A stretch of 7,583 nt of DNA from the NCBI GenBank assembly GCA_031259485.1, contig JAIRLH010000050.1:1-7583 (forward strand), given 5' to 3'. Below the pieces are notes generated by a model. That model was not told where the DNA came from, did not search any database, and saw only the letters and a program-made list of their open reading frames with translations. Made by a program: the position numbers and the translations under genes. Below, piece by piece: positions 1 through 5,783 of the stretch. The stretch comes from Elusimicrobiota bacterium. Its GTDB lineage: Bacteria; Elusimicrobiota; Elusimicrobia; Elusimicrobiales; Elusimicrobiaceae. Each line of letters starts with the position of its first letter. Position 1 is the stretch's first letter.

Positions 1-630
1 CAAACAAGAACAGTGACATGTGATACGTCAACTGGTAATTGGCAGACCGGAAGCTGGACTGGTACCTGCACAAGTCCCACGCAGACGCAGGCGACTAGCA
101 TAGCTTGTTCAAGCTTAAACAGCAGTTATACTGGCGGCACGGCGACTAGGACATGTACAGAAACTTGCAGCGGAGGAAGCTGCGGAAGCTGGAATACGTC
201 AGGTTGTACAAGCTCATATGAATGTTCCGATGCTACAAAACCTGCAATTGAACGGATCTGCGGGTGTAATAATCAAGGGAAGCAGAATAGGACGGTGTCA
301 TGTGATAGGACTACAGGCGAATGGAACACTTCAGGAGAATGGGGAGAGTGCAGTGTAGGAGAATGCGTGTGTACCCCCGACAGTATACAGGCATGCGGCT
401 TGTGCAGATGGAAAACATGTAACAAAAACGGTATGGGCTGGGGAGACTGTGTCTTGGTGACGACACCGGATCAGACCAACGGCTTGTGCGAGTCCTGCGG
501 CGGCACGGTAAATTGCGACGGAACCTGCGATTGCGGAACCCACAATGGTAACCAATGTCGCTTTAACAAGAAATATGGCTGCCTTTGCCCGCAAGCAACC
601 GGTCCAGATATATATAGGAGTTGCAGATAA
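1..630 (+). CDS. Cysteine-rich repeat protein, C-terminal part (5' end outside window)
   Basis: The reading frame is open from base 1 and ends at TAA 628-630, giving 209 visible residues. The GTG at position 13 is probably not the start: the codons before it read QTRT, and QTRTVTCD matches a second copy (KQNRTVSCD) further on. About 27 cysteines (roughly 13%) occur with many Thr, Ser, Gly and Asn. There are at least two imperfect copies of a unit of the form RTV(T/S)CD..TG.W.(T)SG.W..(T/E)C, followed by a C.PD...CG.C...TC...G.GWG.C module. The spacing suggests small disulfide-linked domains and therefore export. No membrane anchor or sorting signal is seen before the stop. In Elusimicrobia such tails can follow a pilin-like N-terminus, but that end is missing here, so the link is only a possibility. 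I do not recognise a named family. Function could be surface adhesion or a pilus-associated role; unproven. Confidence 0.75.
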   Translation, partial: QTRTVTCDTSTGNWQTGSWTGTCTSPTQTQATSIACSSLNSSYTGGTATRTCTETCSGGSCGSWNTSGCTSSYECSDATKPAIERICGCNNQGKQNRTVSCDRTTGEWNTSGEWGECSVGECVCTPDSIQACGLCRWKTCNKNGMGWGDCVLVTTPDQTNGLCESCGGTVNCDGTCDCGTHNGNQCRFNKKYGCLCPQATGPDIYRSCR

Positions 631-647
631 GAGCTTATTCACAATGA

Positions 648-675
648 AAGCCCCTCACCGTACGGTGAGGGGCTT
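648..675. terminator. Perfect 28-bp palindrome, probable bidirectional terminator
   Basis: AAGCCCCTCACCG, then TA, then CGGTGAGGGGCTT form a perfect inverted repeat, a 12-bp GC-rich stem with a GTAC loop. It lies 17 nt after the stop of the Cys-rich gene and 73 nt after the stop of rimO, between two convergent genes, which is where a shared terminator would be expected. The U-tract is poor on both sides (TTCTGT on +, TTTCATT on -), so intrinsic termination is not certain. It could instead be a dispersed palindromic repeat. A second, weaker pairing (AAGCCC 693-698 with GGGCTT 745-750, followed on the minus strand by TTTATT) begins inside the rimO stop codon. Confidence 0.6.
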
Positions 676-748
676 CTGTAAGGAAGCAATAAAAGCCCGT
701 CCAAGCATCCTTTGATAAGAGAAATTATAAAGTAATGGAAGATAGGGC

Positions 749-2029
749 TTAAACTTCGGCCGTGCGCCGGTAACCTTTGGCTTTGATGATTTTGGCTTTG
801 AAAATCCTGCCCGCCCGCACGGGCCGGCTGAAAATAAGCGCGCCGTCTATATCGGGCGCGTCTTTGTAGGTTCGGCCGCGCGAGGGCGTATCGCTTATAA
901 CTTCTATAGTCTGCCCTACTAAAGCCTTATTCAGTTTATCCACCACGCGGCTTTGCGCCTGCGCCAGTTCCCGCGCGCGCTGTTTTTTTACGGCGGCCGG
1001 GATTTGGCCGGGCATGTCATAGGCTGGCGTGCCAAGCTCGCGGTGGTATTCAAAAATTCCGATATTGTCAAACTGATAATCCTTCACAAATTTTTTAAGC
1101 TCGTTGAAATCTTTTTGCGTCTCGCCCGGAAAGCCGGTTATAAAATTAGTGCGCAGCGCAATGTTCGGAACGGTTTTTTTGAGCATGTCCAAAACTTTTT
1201 TTATTACGCCCGCGCCGCAGCGGCGGTTCATGGCTTTCAGTATATTATCCGATATATGCTGCAGCGGGATATCAAGGTAAGGGAAAATCTTTTCCTCTGC
1301 CGCCATTATGTCCGCAAGCTCCCTGCTCACGCGGTGCGGATAGGCGTACATTATGCGTATGCGCTGCAAATCTTTAATTTTAACCAGCTTTTTAAGCAGC
1401 CGCTCAAGCCGCGGTTTGCCGTACAAATCCTGCCCGTAGGAAGTCGTATCCTGCGCGATGAGCGAAAGCTCTTTGACGCCGTTTTGCGTCATCAGCCGCG
1501 CTTCTGCCACAACTTCTTCTTCTGGTTTTGAGCGGTAAGGCCCGCGTATGGCCGGTATCGCGCAGTAAGCGCAGCGGTTATTGCAGCCGTCGGCCGCTTT
1601 AAGATACGCGGTGTGCGGCAGCGTCAAAGTCATTTTATAACGCGGGATATGCAGATCGTTTTGTATCGGAGTGATAAGCTGCGCGCGGCCGTTTATAATT
1701 TCTTCAATCCTTTGCTGCTGCGCCACGGAAAACACCAAATCCAGCGCGGGGAATTCCTTTTTGACTTCGTCTTTAAGCCTCTCCACCATACAGCCCGTCA
1801 CGGCCACTTTTTTTACTATCCCGTTTTGCTTAAGCTCAAGCGCGGTTTTAATATTTTCGCGCGCTTCTTTAAGCGCGGAGGATAAAAACCCGCATGTGTT
1901 TATTATGATAATATCCGCGCCCTGCGGCGTAAAAACCATCTTGTGGCCTTTGGCGGCAAGACGGGCGCAAAAATCCTCGCTGTCGGTAAGATTCTTTGGG
2001 CAGCCAAGACTTATAAGATAAAATTTCAT
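749..2029 (-). CDS. rimO: Ribosomal protein S12 methylthiotransferase RimO
   Basis: RimO is a radical-SAM enzyme that adds a methylthio group to a conserved aspartate of ribosomal protein S12. The visible architecture is complete. The N-terminal UPF0004 domain has three cluster cysteines: C10 in the RimO-type signature SLGCPKN (MiaB differs here), C46 in NTCGF and C80 in TGCMVER. The radical-SAM core carries CNNRCAYC (C149, C153, C156). The C-terminal TRAM-like segment starts around ALVGQTIEVI. The start is placed at ATG 2029, giving 426 residues, normal for the family. The frame is open for 22 more codons upstream, but those encode no conserved sequence and overlap the preceding gene. No Shine-Dalgarno sequence precedes the ATG, and it begins 4 nt after the upstream stop codon, so translational coupling is likely. 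Confidence 0.95.
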   Translation of the reverse strand: MKFYLISLGCPKNLTDSEDFCARLAAKGHKMVFTPQGADIIIINTCGFLSSALKEARENIKTALELKQNGIVKKVAVTGCMVERLKDEVKKEFPALDLVFSVAQQQRIEEIINGRAQLITPIQNDLHIPRYKMTLTLPHTAYLKAADGCNNRCAYCAIPAIRGPYRSKPEEEVVAEARLMTQNGVKELSLIAQDTTSYGQDLYGKPRLERLLKKLVKIKDLQRIRIMYAYPHRVSRELADIMAAEEKIFPYLDIPLQHISDNILKAMNRRCGAGVIKKVLDMLKKTVPNIALRTNFITGFPGETQKDFNELKKFVKDYQFDNIGIFEYHRELGTPAYDMPGQIPAAVKKQRARELAQAQSRVVDKLNKALVGQTIEVISDTPSRGRTYKDAPDIDGALIFSRPVRAGRIFKAKIIKAKGYRRTAEV

Positions 2030-2033
2030 AAAA

Positions 2034-2771
2034 TCAGAAGCGCACGCCCAGGCTGGCTTCCGCGCCCACGCCGTAGCTCGCGTAATTGGCGGCAAGGCTT
2101 AAATCCACATAAGCCGGCAGTTTGAAGTTCAAGCCCGCGGTGCCGCGCGGCGTCGTTGAATAGGCCGTCGCGCCTATCAGAGAGATATCGTCCGCGTTCT
2201 GCACGGTCAGTTTTGAGTAATCCACGCCGCCTCCGATATAAGGCACCACGTAGGGAAGTTTGAAGGAGAGCACAAAATTCGCGCTGTAGTGCGTGAGGGA
2301 GAAATTTTTATGCACGCCTGATTCCGCCAGCACCACCACCATAGGCTGAAAAGTGTAAAGCACCTCCTTAGGCGGTATTATACCCCATTTCAGGCCGCCG
2401 CCGGCTACGGTGAGCCCGTCGTAAGATGACGCGCGGATATAGCCGTCCAGCCTGAAAGGCAGGCCGATTTCGCCCTGTATCCACGGGTAAAGTTTATACT
2501 GACTGCCTTCGGCGGGGCCGAAAGCGGTATTATTTTTATTTGGTTTCGGCATTACCGCCGCGCGCGCGGAAAGCATGAACCCGCCCCAGCCCAGAATGCG
2601 CCCGGTAGTAAAAGCGCCCGCGCCCAGCAGGCCGGATAAATCTTCTACAAAATATTCAAGATTATCTTTGCTTGCATTGGCGGCAAAATCGTCAAATTTA
2701 GCCTGCGCCGCGGCCGAAGGCAGCGTCGCTCCAAAAAATAAAATTATTAAAAGCAGAATGAATTTTTTCAT
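2034..2771 (-). CDS. Predicted outer-membrane beta-barrel protein, unknown function
   Basis: This is a 245-residue protein with a clear signal peptide: MKK, a hydrophobic core at about residues 4-17, then an Ala-rich region with a plausible cleavage after AQA (residue 24). The mature part contains alternating polar and hydrophobic strands rich in Gly, Tyr and Ser, for example around residues 118-132, 160-185 and 205-245. It ends in LGVRF, with the terminal phenylalanine typical of BAM-inserted outer-membrane proteins. No named family is recognised; a small porin-like or structural barrel is possible. It is first in a two-gene unit with rimO, 4 nt apart. An AAGGGA ribosome-binding site lies about 6 nt before the ATG. 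The pairing with rimO has no obvious functional logic and may simply be shared transcription. Confidence 0.75.
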   Translation of the reverse strand: MKKFILLLIILFFGATLPSAAAQAKFDDFAANASKDNLEYFVEDLSGLLGAGAFTTGRILGWGGFMLSARAAVMPKPNKNNTAFGPAEGSQYKLYPWIQGEIGLPFRLDGYIRASSYDGLTVAGGGLKWGIIPPKEVLYTFQPMVVVLAESGVHKNFSLTHYSANFVLSFKLPYVVPYIGGGVDYSKLTVQNADDISLIGATAYSTTPRGTAGLNFKLPAYVDLSLAANYASYGVGAEASLGVRF

Positions 2772-2789
2772 CGCAAATCCCTTATATAT

Positions 2790-2818
2790 ATTATGGCCGA
2801 AAGTATGGATTTAGTCAA
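2790..2818 (-). promoter_or_regulatory. Sigma-70-type promoter for the barrel protein-rimO unit
   Basis: Read on the minus strand, TTGACT (2813-2818) and CATAAT (2790-2795) are separated by exactly 17 nt, each one base from consensus. Transcription should begin around 2783-2784, only about 12 nt before the ATG at 2771 and almost on top of the AAGGGA ribosome-binding site (2778-2783). The predicted leader is therefore extremely short. Confidence 0.75.
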
Positions 2819-2831
2819 TAGCTTTAAACGA

Positions 2832-2920
2832 CGCCGCTCACCCCGCCCTCTCCCGCAAGAGAAAAGGGAGAACGGCGAAAGAGGGTCTTTGCCGCAAGGA
2901 AGCGGAGGAAAAACCTCTTT
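2832..2920 (-). terminator. Nested hairpins after the efp-DUF192 unit, likely terminator region or palindromic repeat
   Basis: Two palindromic blocks lie between the DUF192 stop and the next promoter. Block one pairs AAAGAGG (2878-2884) with CCTCTTT (2914-2920), with CCGC/GCGG (2892-2895 and 2902-2905) inside; it starts at the stop codon of the DUF192 gene. Block two pairs CGCCG (2832-2836) with CGGCG (2873-2877) and CTCCC (2850-2854) with GGGAG (2866-2870). No U-rich run follows, so a simple intrinsic terminator is not assured. The CCGCCCTCTCCC...GGGAG composition resembles intergenic palindromic repeats seen in many genomes. The position fits separation of two same-strand units. Confidence 0.45.
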
Positions 2921-3260
2921 AATCCCTGAAAGAAACTGGGTCCCCGATCTTCAGCCGGCCGGCCAAAGCGCCGGCGGCTATCTCAACTGTGTAAACCGAT
3001 TTAAAAAACAGCGGGCTCACGCGCCAGGGGCGCATATTCTCCGCCGCATACAAAACTTTCAAATCGCCGCTGATAAAAACCGCGTCTATCGGCATACGCA
3101 TAAAAAAAGTATGTATCTGCGTGCAGGGTTTAAGGATTATACCCTCACCCGCGCCCAGCTTTTTTTTGCCCAGAAGTCCCCGGACGCGGCCCAATACGCC
3201 GTCCTTCATTACCAATTTATCAGCTATGACCGCGCCGTCGGCGGCTTTAATCAGCTTCAC
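2919..3260 (-). CDS. DUF192 family protein
   Basis: This 113-residue protein matches the DUF192 (COG1430) family in length and motifs: RGLLGKKKL near the N-terminus (28-35), PCTQIHTFFMRMPID at 45-59, PWR at 78-80, and a late E.AAG.L......GD segment at 93-107. The biochemical role of the family is not established. Many members carry a signal peptide, but this one has none visible and so looks cytoplasmic. The start is GTG (3258-3260), only 2 nt after the efp stop codon, and no strong ribosome-binding site precedes it. The next ATG lies inside the conserved region, so GTG is the best start. It is very likely cotranscribed and translationally coupled with efp. Confidence 0.85.
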   Translation of the reverse strand: MKLIKAADGAVIADKLVMKDGVLGRVRGLLGKKKLGAGEGIILKPCTQIHTFFMRMPIDAVFISGDLKVLYAAENMRPWRVSPLFFKSVYTVEIAAGALAGRLKIGDPVSFRD

Positions 3261-3262
3261 GG

Positions 3263-3829
3263 CTAATTGTTAACCCGTTCCACGTATGTGTCTGTGCGGG
3301 TGTCTATGCGGATTTTATCGCCTTCGTTTATGAAAAGCGGCACTTTGACTTCTATGCCGGATTCCAGCGTGGCCATTTTGGTCATGTTAGCCACGGTGTC
3401 GCCGCGCACGCCTGGCACGGTGGAGGCTATGCGCAAATCAACCTTAATCGGTAAATCCACGCTGAAAAGCTGGTCATTGATATAAAGCCCGATGACTTCC
3501 ATATTATCCACCAGATAATTTTTTTTGCGCCCCATTTTCGCGGCGGGCACGCCCACCTGCTCGTAGCTGGCGCTGTCCATAAAATAAAGCATATCTCCGT
3601 CGGCGTAGGAATAGGTAAAAGGCCGCTTTTCCATGCTGACTTCCTTAAACTTATCTTCCGGCCTGTAGGAACTTTCTATAATGGAACCCGTGTTTAAATT
3701 GCGCAGCTTAACGCGCACCACGGCCCGCGCCTGCGACTTGCGGTGATGCTGGTATTCAATAATTTCAACCAGTTCGCCGTTTTCGTTCTCAAAAATCAAG
3801 CCTTCCCTGAAATCTCCCGTTCCTATCAT
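3263..3829 (-). CDS. efp: Translation elongation factor P (non-canonical tip loop)
   Basis: EF-P binds next to the ribosomal P site and relieves stalling at consecutive prolines. The 188-residue length and three-domain organisation fit: an N-terminal KOW-like domain to about residue 65, a central OB domain containing FTYSYADGDMLYFMD, and a C-terminal OB domain with VPGVRGDT and a VP.FI.EGD.I..DT....Y.ER ending. The oddity is the domain I loop. Most family members have a PGKG-type loop with a modified Lys or Arg; here residues 29-36 read HRKSQARA, placing Gln33 at the usual tip. A GGAG ribosome-binding site (3839-3842) lies 9 nt before the ATG. It is first in a unit with the DUF192 gene. The region upstream is AT-rich, but no confident promoter could be picked. 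Confidence 0.95.
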   Translation of the reverse strand: MIGTGDFREGLIFENENGELVEIIEYQHHRKSQARAVVRVKLRNLNTGSIIESSYRPEDKFKEVSMEKRPFTYSYADGDMLYFMDSASYEQVGVPAAKMGRKKNYLVDNMEVIGLYINDQLFSVDLPIKVDLRIASTVPGVRGDTVANMTKMATLESGIEVKVPLFINEGDKIRIDTRTDTYVERVNN

Positions 3830-3905
3830 AATTTATTTCTCCGTATACAATTAAACAGTTTCTTTTTGTTATATTTTATCAAATTATTCGGATATAATAT
3901 TTGGG

Positions 3906-3946
3906 AATGTCGCGGTTAAAGCAGCGGATTGTCTTTAGCCGACATT
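3906..3946. repeat. Imperfect inverted repeat / hairpin
   Basis: AATGTCG (3906-3912) pairs with CGACATT (3940-3946). After a 2-nt bulge, GTTAAAG (3915-3921) pairs with CTTTAGC (3933-3939) with one G-U wobble, leaving an 11-nt loop. The result is about 14 bp of stem. It overlaps the start of a degenerate dispersed repeat and may be part of that element, or a structure in efp-upstream DNA. Confidence 0.5.
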
Positions 3947-4008
3947 GCAAAGCCCCGTTCAAAGGCCCGAAGCAATCCAGAGTTTCCATTCTGAGGCCGC
4001 AGAATGAC
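3944..4008. repeat. Degenerate dispersed intergenic repeat arms
   Basis: ATTGC (3944-3948) and GCAAT (3972-3976) form inverted arms around a GC-rich core, giving CATTGC...GAAGCAATCC. This is followed by CATTCTG (3987-3993), AGGCCG and CAGAATG (4000-4006), a 7-bp stem with a 6-nt loop. These patterns resemble the widespread intergenic repeat family with GTCATTGCGAG...GAAGCAATCC and GTCATTCTGAG...GAATGAC arms. A further arm occurs at 6935-6950. The family assignment is by eye. Confidence 0.5.
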
Positions 4009-4103
4009 AACAATCCTAACGGCAATGAAGTATAAATGCCTTAAAAAGGACATTCTGATTTTTTTCTTTCTTGAAATGACCATATCAACTTTTATTTTCC
4101 TGT

Positions 4104-4132
4104 TTGCAATTATTAAAAATATTGCTTATAAT
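4104..4132 (+). promoter_or_regulatory. Sigma-70-type promoter for the pilin gene
   Basis: TTGCAA (4104-4109) and a perfect TATAAT (4127-4132) are 17 nt apart in AT-rich DNA. Transcription would start near 4139, leaving a leader of about 68 nt. The leader contains AGAGGAG (4158-4164) with no start codon at a useful distance, and then AAAGGAG (4195-4201), which sits 5 nt before the pilin ATG. Confidence 0.75.
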
Positions 4133-4206
4133 ATATTAAGCCGTTTTTAAACTGTTTAGAGGAGAATACGGGATATCTTTAATTATAAAGGTATAAAGGA
4201 GAGCAT

Positions 4207-4677
4207 ATGAGCGCAAAGGGTTTAAAAGCTTTTACTTTAATTGAAATGCTTGTAGTCGTGTTAATTATCGGCATACTCGCCGCAATCGCGTGGCCGCAAT
4301 ACCAAAAAGCCATATTGAAAAGCAAAATCGTCCCTCGGCTCCTTAATCTTAAATCATTTAAAGACGGTTTAGAAATGGCCTATCTTACTTTGGGGCGTTA
4401 TCCAAATTATCAGGAGATGAAAAGCTATATTGATATTCCCGGTTGCCCTCCAACGGATAACGGAATACTGATGTGCGACGACGGATATGCGCTATATAAC
4501 TATAATTTCACCAATGTTTCAGTAAGTGTTAATCTTTTTAAAGAAAAAGGCAATTACGAAGGCGGCAATCGCATGAGCTATAAGATAAATCTGGATAACC
4601 GTCCGACAGACCCGGGCAAAAAAGCTTGCGGCGGCAGCGATGCAATAGCTAAGAAAGTATGCGAAAGTTTATTATAA
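4207..4677 (+). CDS. Type IV pilin-like protein (PilE/PilA type)
   Basis: This 156-residue prepilin has a short basic leader of 8 residues ending in LKA, then the class III signal FTLIE (residues 9-13, with Glu at mature position 5) and a continuous hydrophobic helix to about residue 29, ending in WPQYQKA. Prepilin peptidase would cleave between Ala8 and Phe9 and methylate Phe; the subunit then packs into a pilus or pseudopilus through the helix. The residue before the cut is Ala rather than the near-universal Gly. The globular part has four cysteines (C80, C90, C141, C152) that could form two disulfides. The start is fixed by AAAGGAG 5 nt upstream. It is a single gene with its own promoter, between leftward operons, without assembly genes beside it, and could be a major or minor pilin. 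Confidence 0.9.
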   Translation: MSAKGLKAFTLIEMLVVVLIIGILAAIAWPQYQKAILKSKIVPRLLNLKSFKDGLEMAYLTLGRYPNYQEMKSYIDIPGCPPTDNGILMCDDGYALYNYNFTNVSVSVNLFKEKGNYEGGNRMSYKINLDNRPTDPGKKACGGSDAIAKKVCESLL

Positions 4678-4718
4678 AATCATTAAATTCAGCAAATGCG
4701 TTCACATAGAAAGACAGA

Positions 4719-5774
4719 CTATTCGCCAACAGTTAAAATTTTTGCGCCGCGCTTTGTAAGCAGCACCGTGTTTTCATACCGCACGCCGAGTTTTCCTTCA
4801 AAATACAAGCCGGGCTCATCGGTAAAAACCATACCGGTTTTTAAAATTTGCTTTGACTTCATGCCAACGCGCGGCGCTTCGTGTATTTCAATGCCGAGTC
4901 CATGGCCCGTCGTATGTATGAAATATTTGGCAAAGCCGCCGGCCTTTTCCATATAATTGCGGGCGACGGCATCAAGCTCCTCGCCGCTCATGCCGGGTTT
5001 TGCTTTTTTTATCACTTCGTCATGCGCGGCTTTTACGATATCGTAAATTTTGGTAAATTCCTTCGCCGGTTTTTTGCCGTGCCAGAAACTGCGCGTGATG
5101 TCGGAACAGTAGCCCTGATAAGTGCATCCGTAGTCCATCAACACTGCATCCTCGGCCTTTAGTTTCCTTTCGCCGTTTGCGTGATGCGGGTTCGCGCCAT
5201 TGGGGCCGAAAGCCATGACGGTAGGGAAAGCCAGCCCAGTCGCGCCCAGCGAATACATTATATCCTCCAGCATTCTGGCCGCGGCTGTTTCCGTTAGGCC
5301 GGTTTTAAGTTTTCTGCGGAAGATTTCATAAGCCTTCGCCGATATACGGCAGGCTTTGCGGATTTTTGCGATTTCGCTAGGCAGTTTAATTTCGCGCGCG
5401 GCGGCGACAATGCCGGGCAGTTCCTTAAAACCCGCGGCCTTAAACATATTGCCGGAAATATAATCAATAAGCCCCGGGTCAAAAGCGGCGGATTTTATTT
5501 TGAACTCTTTGACTTTCGCGGCGATATCCGCAGGATTTAAACTGTTCACGCATTTGAAAAACGGCGCGGCGCGGCGCAGGGTTATGGCATAAAGTTCTTT
5601 AGTAAAACACCATGCCTGCGACGGCGTGACCAGAAGGAAAGCGTCGCTCTGACCCATAAATTTATAATCAGCAAGATAATTGACGGACGCAATATCCATA
5701 ACCGCAAAAGCGCCTATGCCCTGCTTTTTGAGTATCTTTTGGAAATTTCTAAGTTTTTCGTCGCTTGATTTCAT
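4719..5774 (-). CDS. M24 metallopeptidase, Xaa-Pro aminopeptidase/dipeptidase type (copy 2)
   Basis: This 351-residue protein has a creatinase-like N-terminal domain (about 1-125) and a C-terminal pita-bread catalytic domain. All five dinuclear metal ligands expected in the M24 family are visible: Asp214 (LMDYG), Asp225 (CSDITR), His291 (TTGHGLG), Glu320 (TDEPGLY) and Glu334 (VRYENT). The accessory histidines in NPHH (197-198) and IEIHE (298) are also present. The family releases N-terminal residues before proline or splits Xaa-Pro dipeptides; length and motifs do not separate these activities. No signal peptide is seen, so it should be cytoplasmic. It starts 9 nt after its paralogue, with GAGGTG about 5 nt before the ATG, and both are likely cotranscribed. 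It faces the pilin gene tail to tail across 41 nt with no clear terminator. Confidence 0.9.
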   Translation of the reverse strand: MKSSDEKLRNFQKILKKQGIGAFAVMDIASVNYLADYKFMGQSDAFLLVTPSQAWCFTKELYAITLRRAAPFFKCVNSLNPADIAAKVKEFKIKSAAFDPGLIDYISGNMFKAAGFKELPGIVAAAREIKLPSEIAKIRKACRISAKAYEIFRRKLKTGLTETAAARMLEDIMYSLGATGLAFPTVMAFGPNGANPHHANGERKLKAEDAVLMDYGCTYQGYCSDITRSFWHGKKPAKEFTKIYDIVKAAHDEVIKKAKPGMSGEELDAVARNYMEKAGGFAKYFIHTTGHGLGIEIHEAPRVGMKSKQILKTGMVFTDEPGLYFEGKLGVRYENTVLLTKRGAKILTVGE

Positions 5775-5783
5775 TGCCGCACC

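Larger units (their letters stand above)
3830..4206. other. Divergent intergenic region between efp and the pilin gene
   Basis: This 377-nt stretch separates two divergent genes. On the efp side it is AT-rich with the efp ribosome-binding site. The middle (3906-4008) holds an imperfect hairpin and degenerate repeat arms, listed separately. The pilin side is AT-rich and carries a strong rightward promoter. A 48-codon ORF (ATG 4004 to TAA 4150, +) would encode a Phe/Ile-rich, membrane-like peptide with GAGG 7 nt before its ATG. It overlaps both the repeat and the pilin promoter, so it is not called as a gene. Confidence 0.7.

Noticed and set aside
13..15. GTG as the start of the Cys-rich protein
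   Set aside because: The frame continues to the window edge and the residues before the GTG match the internal repeat, so the gene is truncated by the window rather than beginning here.
331..642. 103-codon open frame on the minus strand
   Set aside because: It is antisense to the Cys-rich repeat gene, whose repeated motifs support the plus strand; no ribosome-binding site or family signature.
953..1531. 192-codon open frame on the plus strand
   Set aside because: It lies wholly opposite rimO, whose motifs are unmistakable; the encoded sequence is rich in Arg and Phe as expected of an antisense shadow.
2030..2095. Longer rimO start at 2095
   Set aside because: The extra 22 residues are not conserved-looking and overlap the barrel gene; MKFYLISLGCPKN is the typical RimO beginning.
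2832..2920. CRISPR array or riboswitch in the hairpin block
   Set aside because: The palindromes are two different sequences without regular spacers, and lie downstream of a gene end rather than in a leader.
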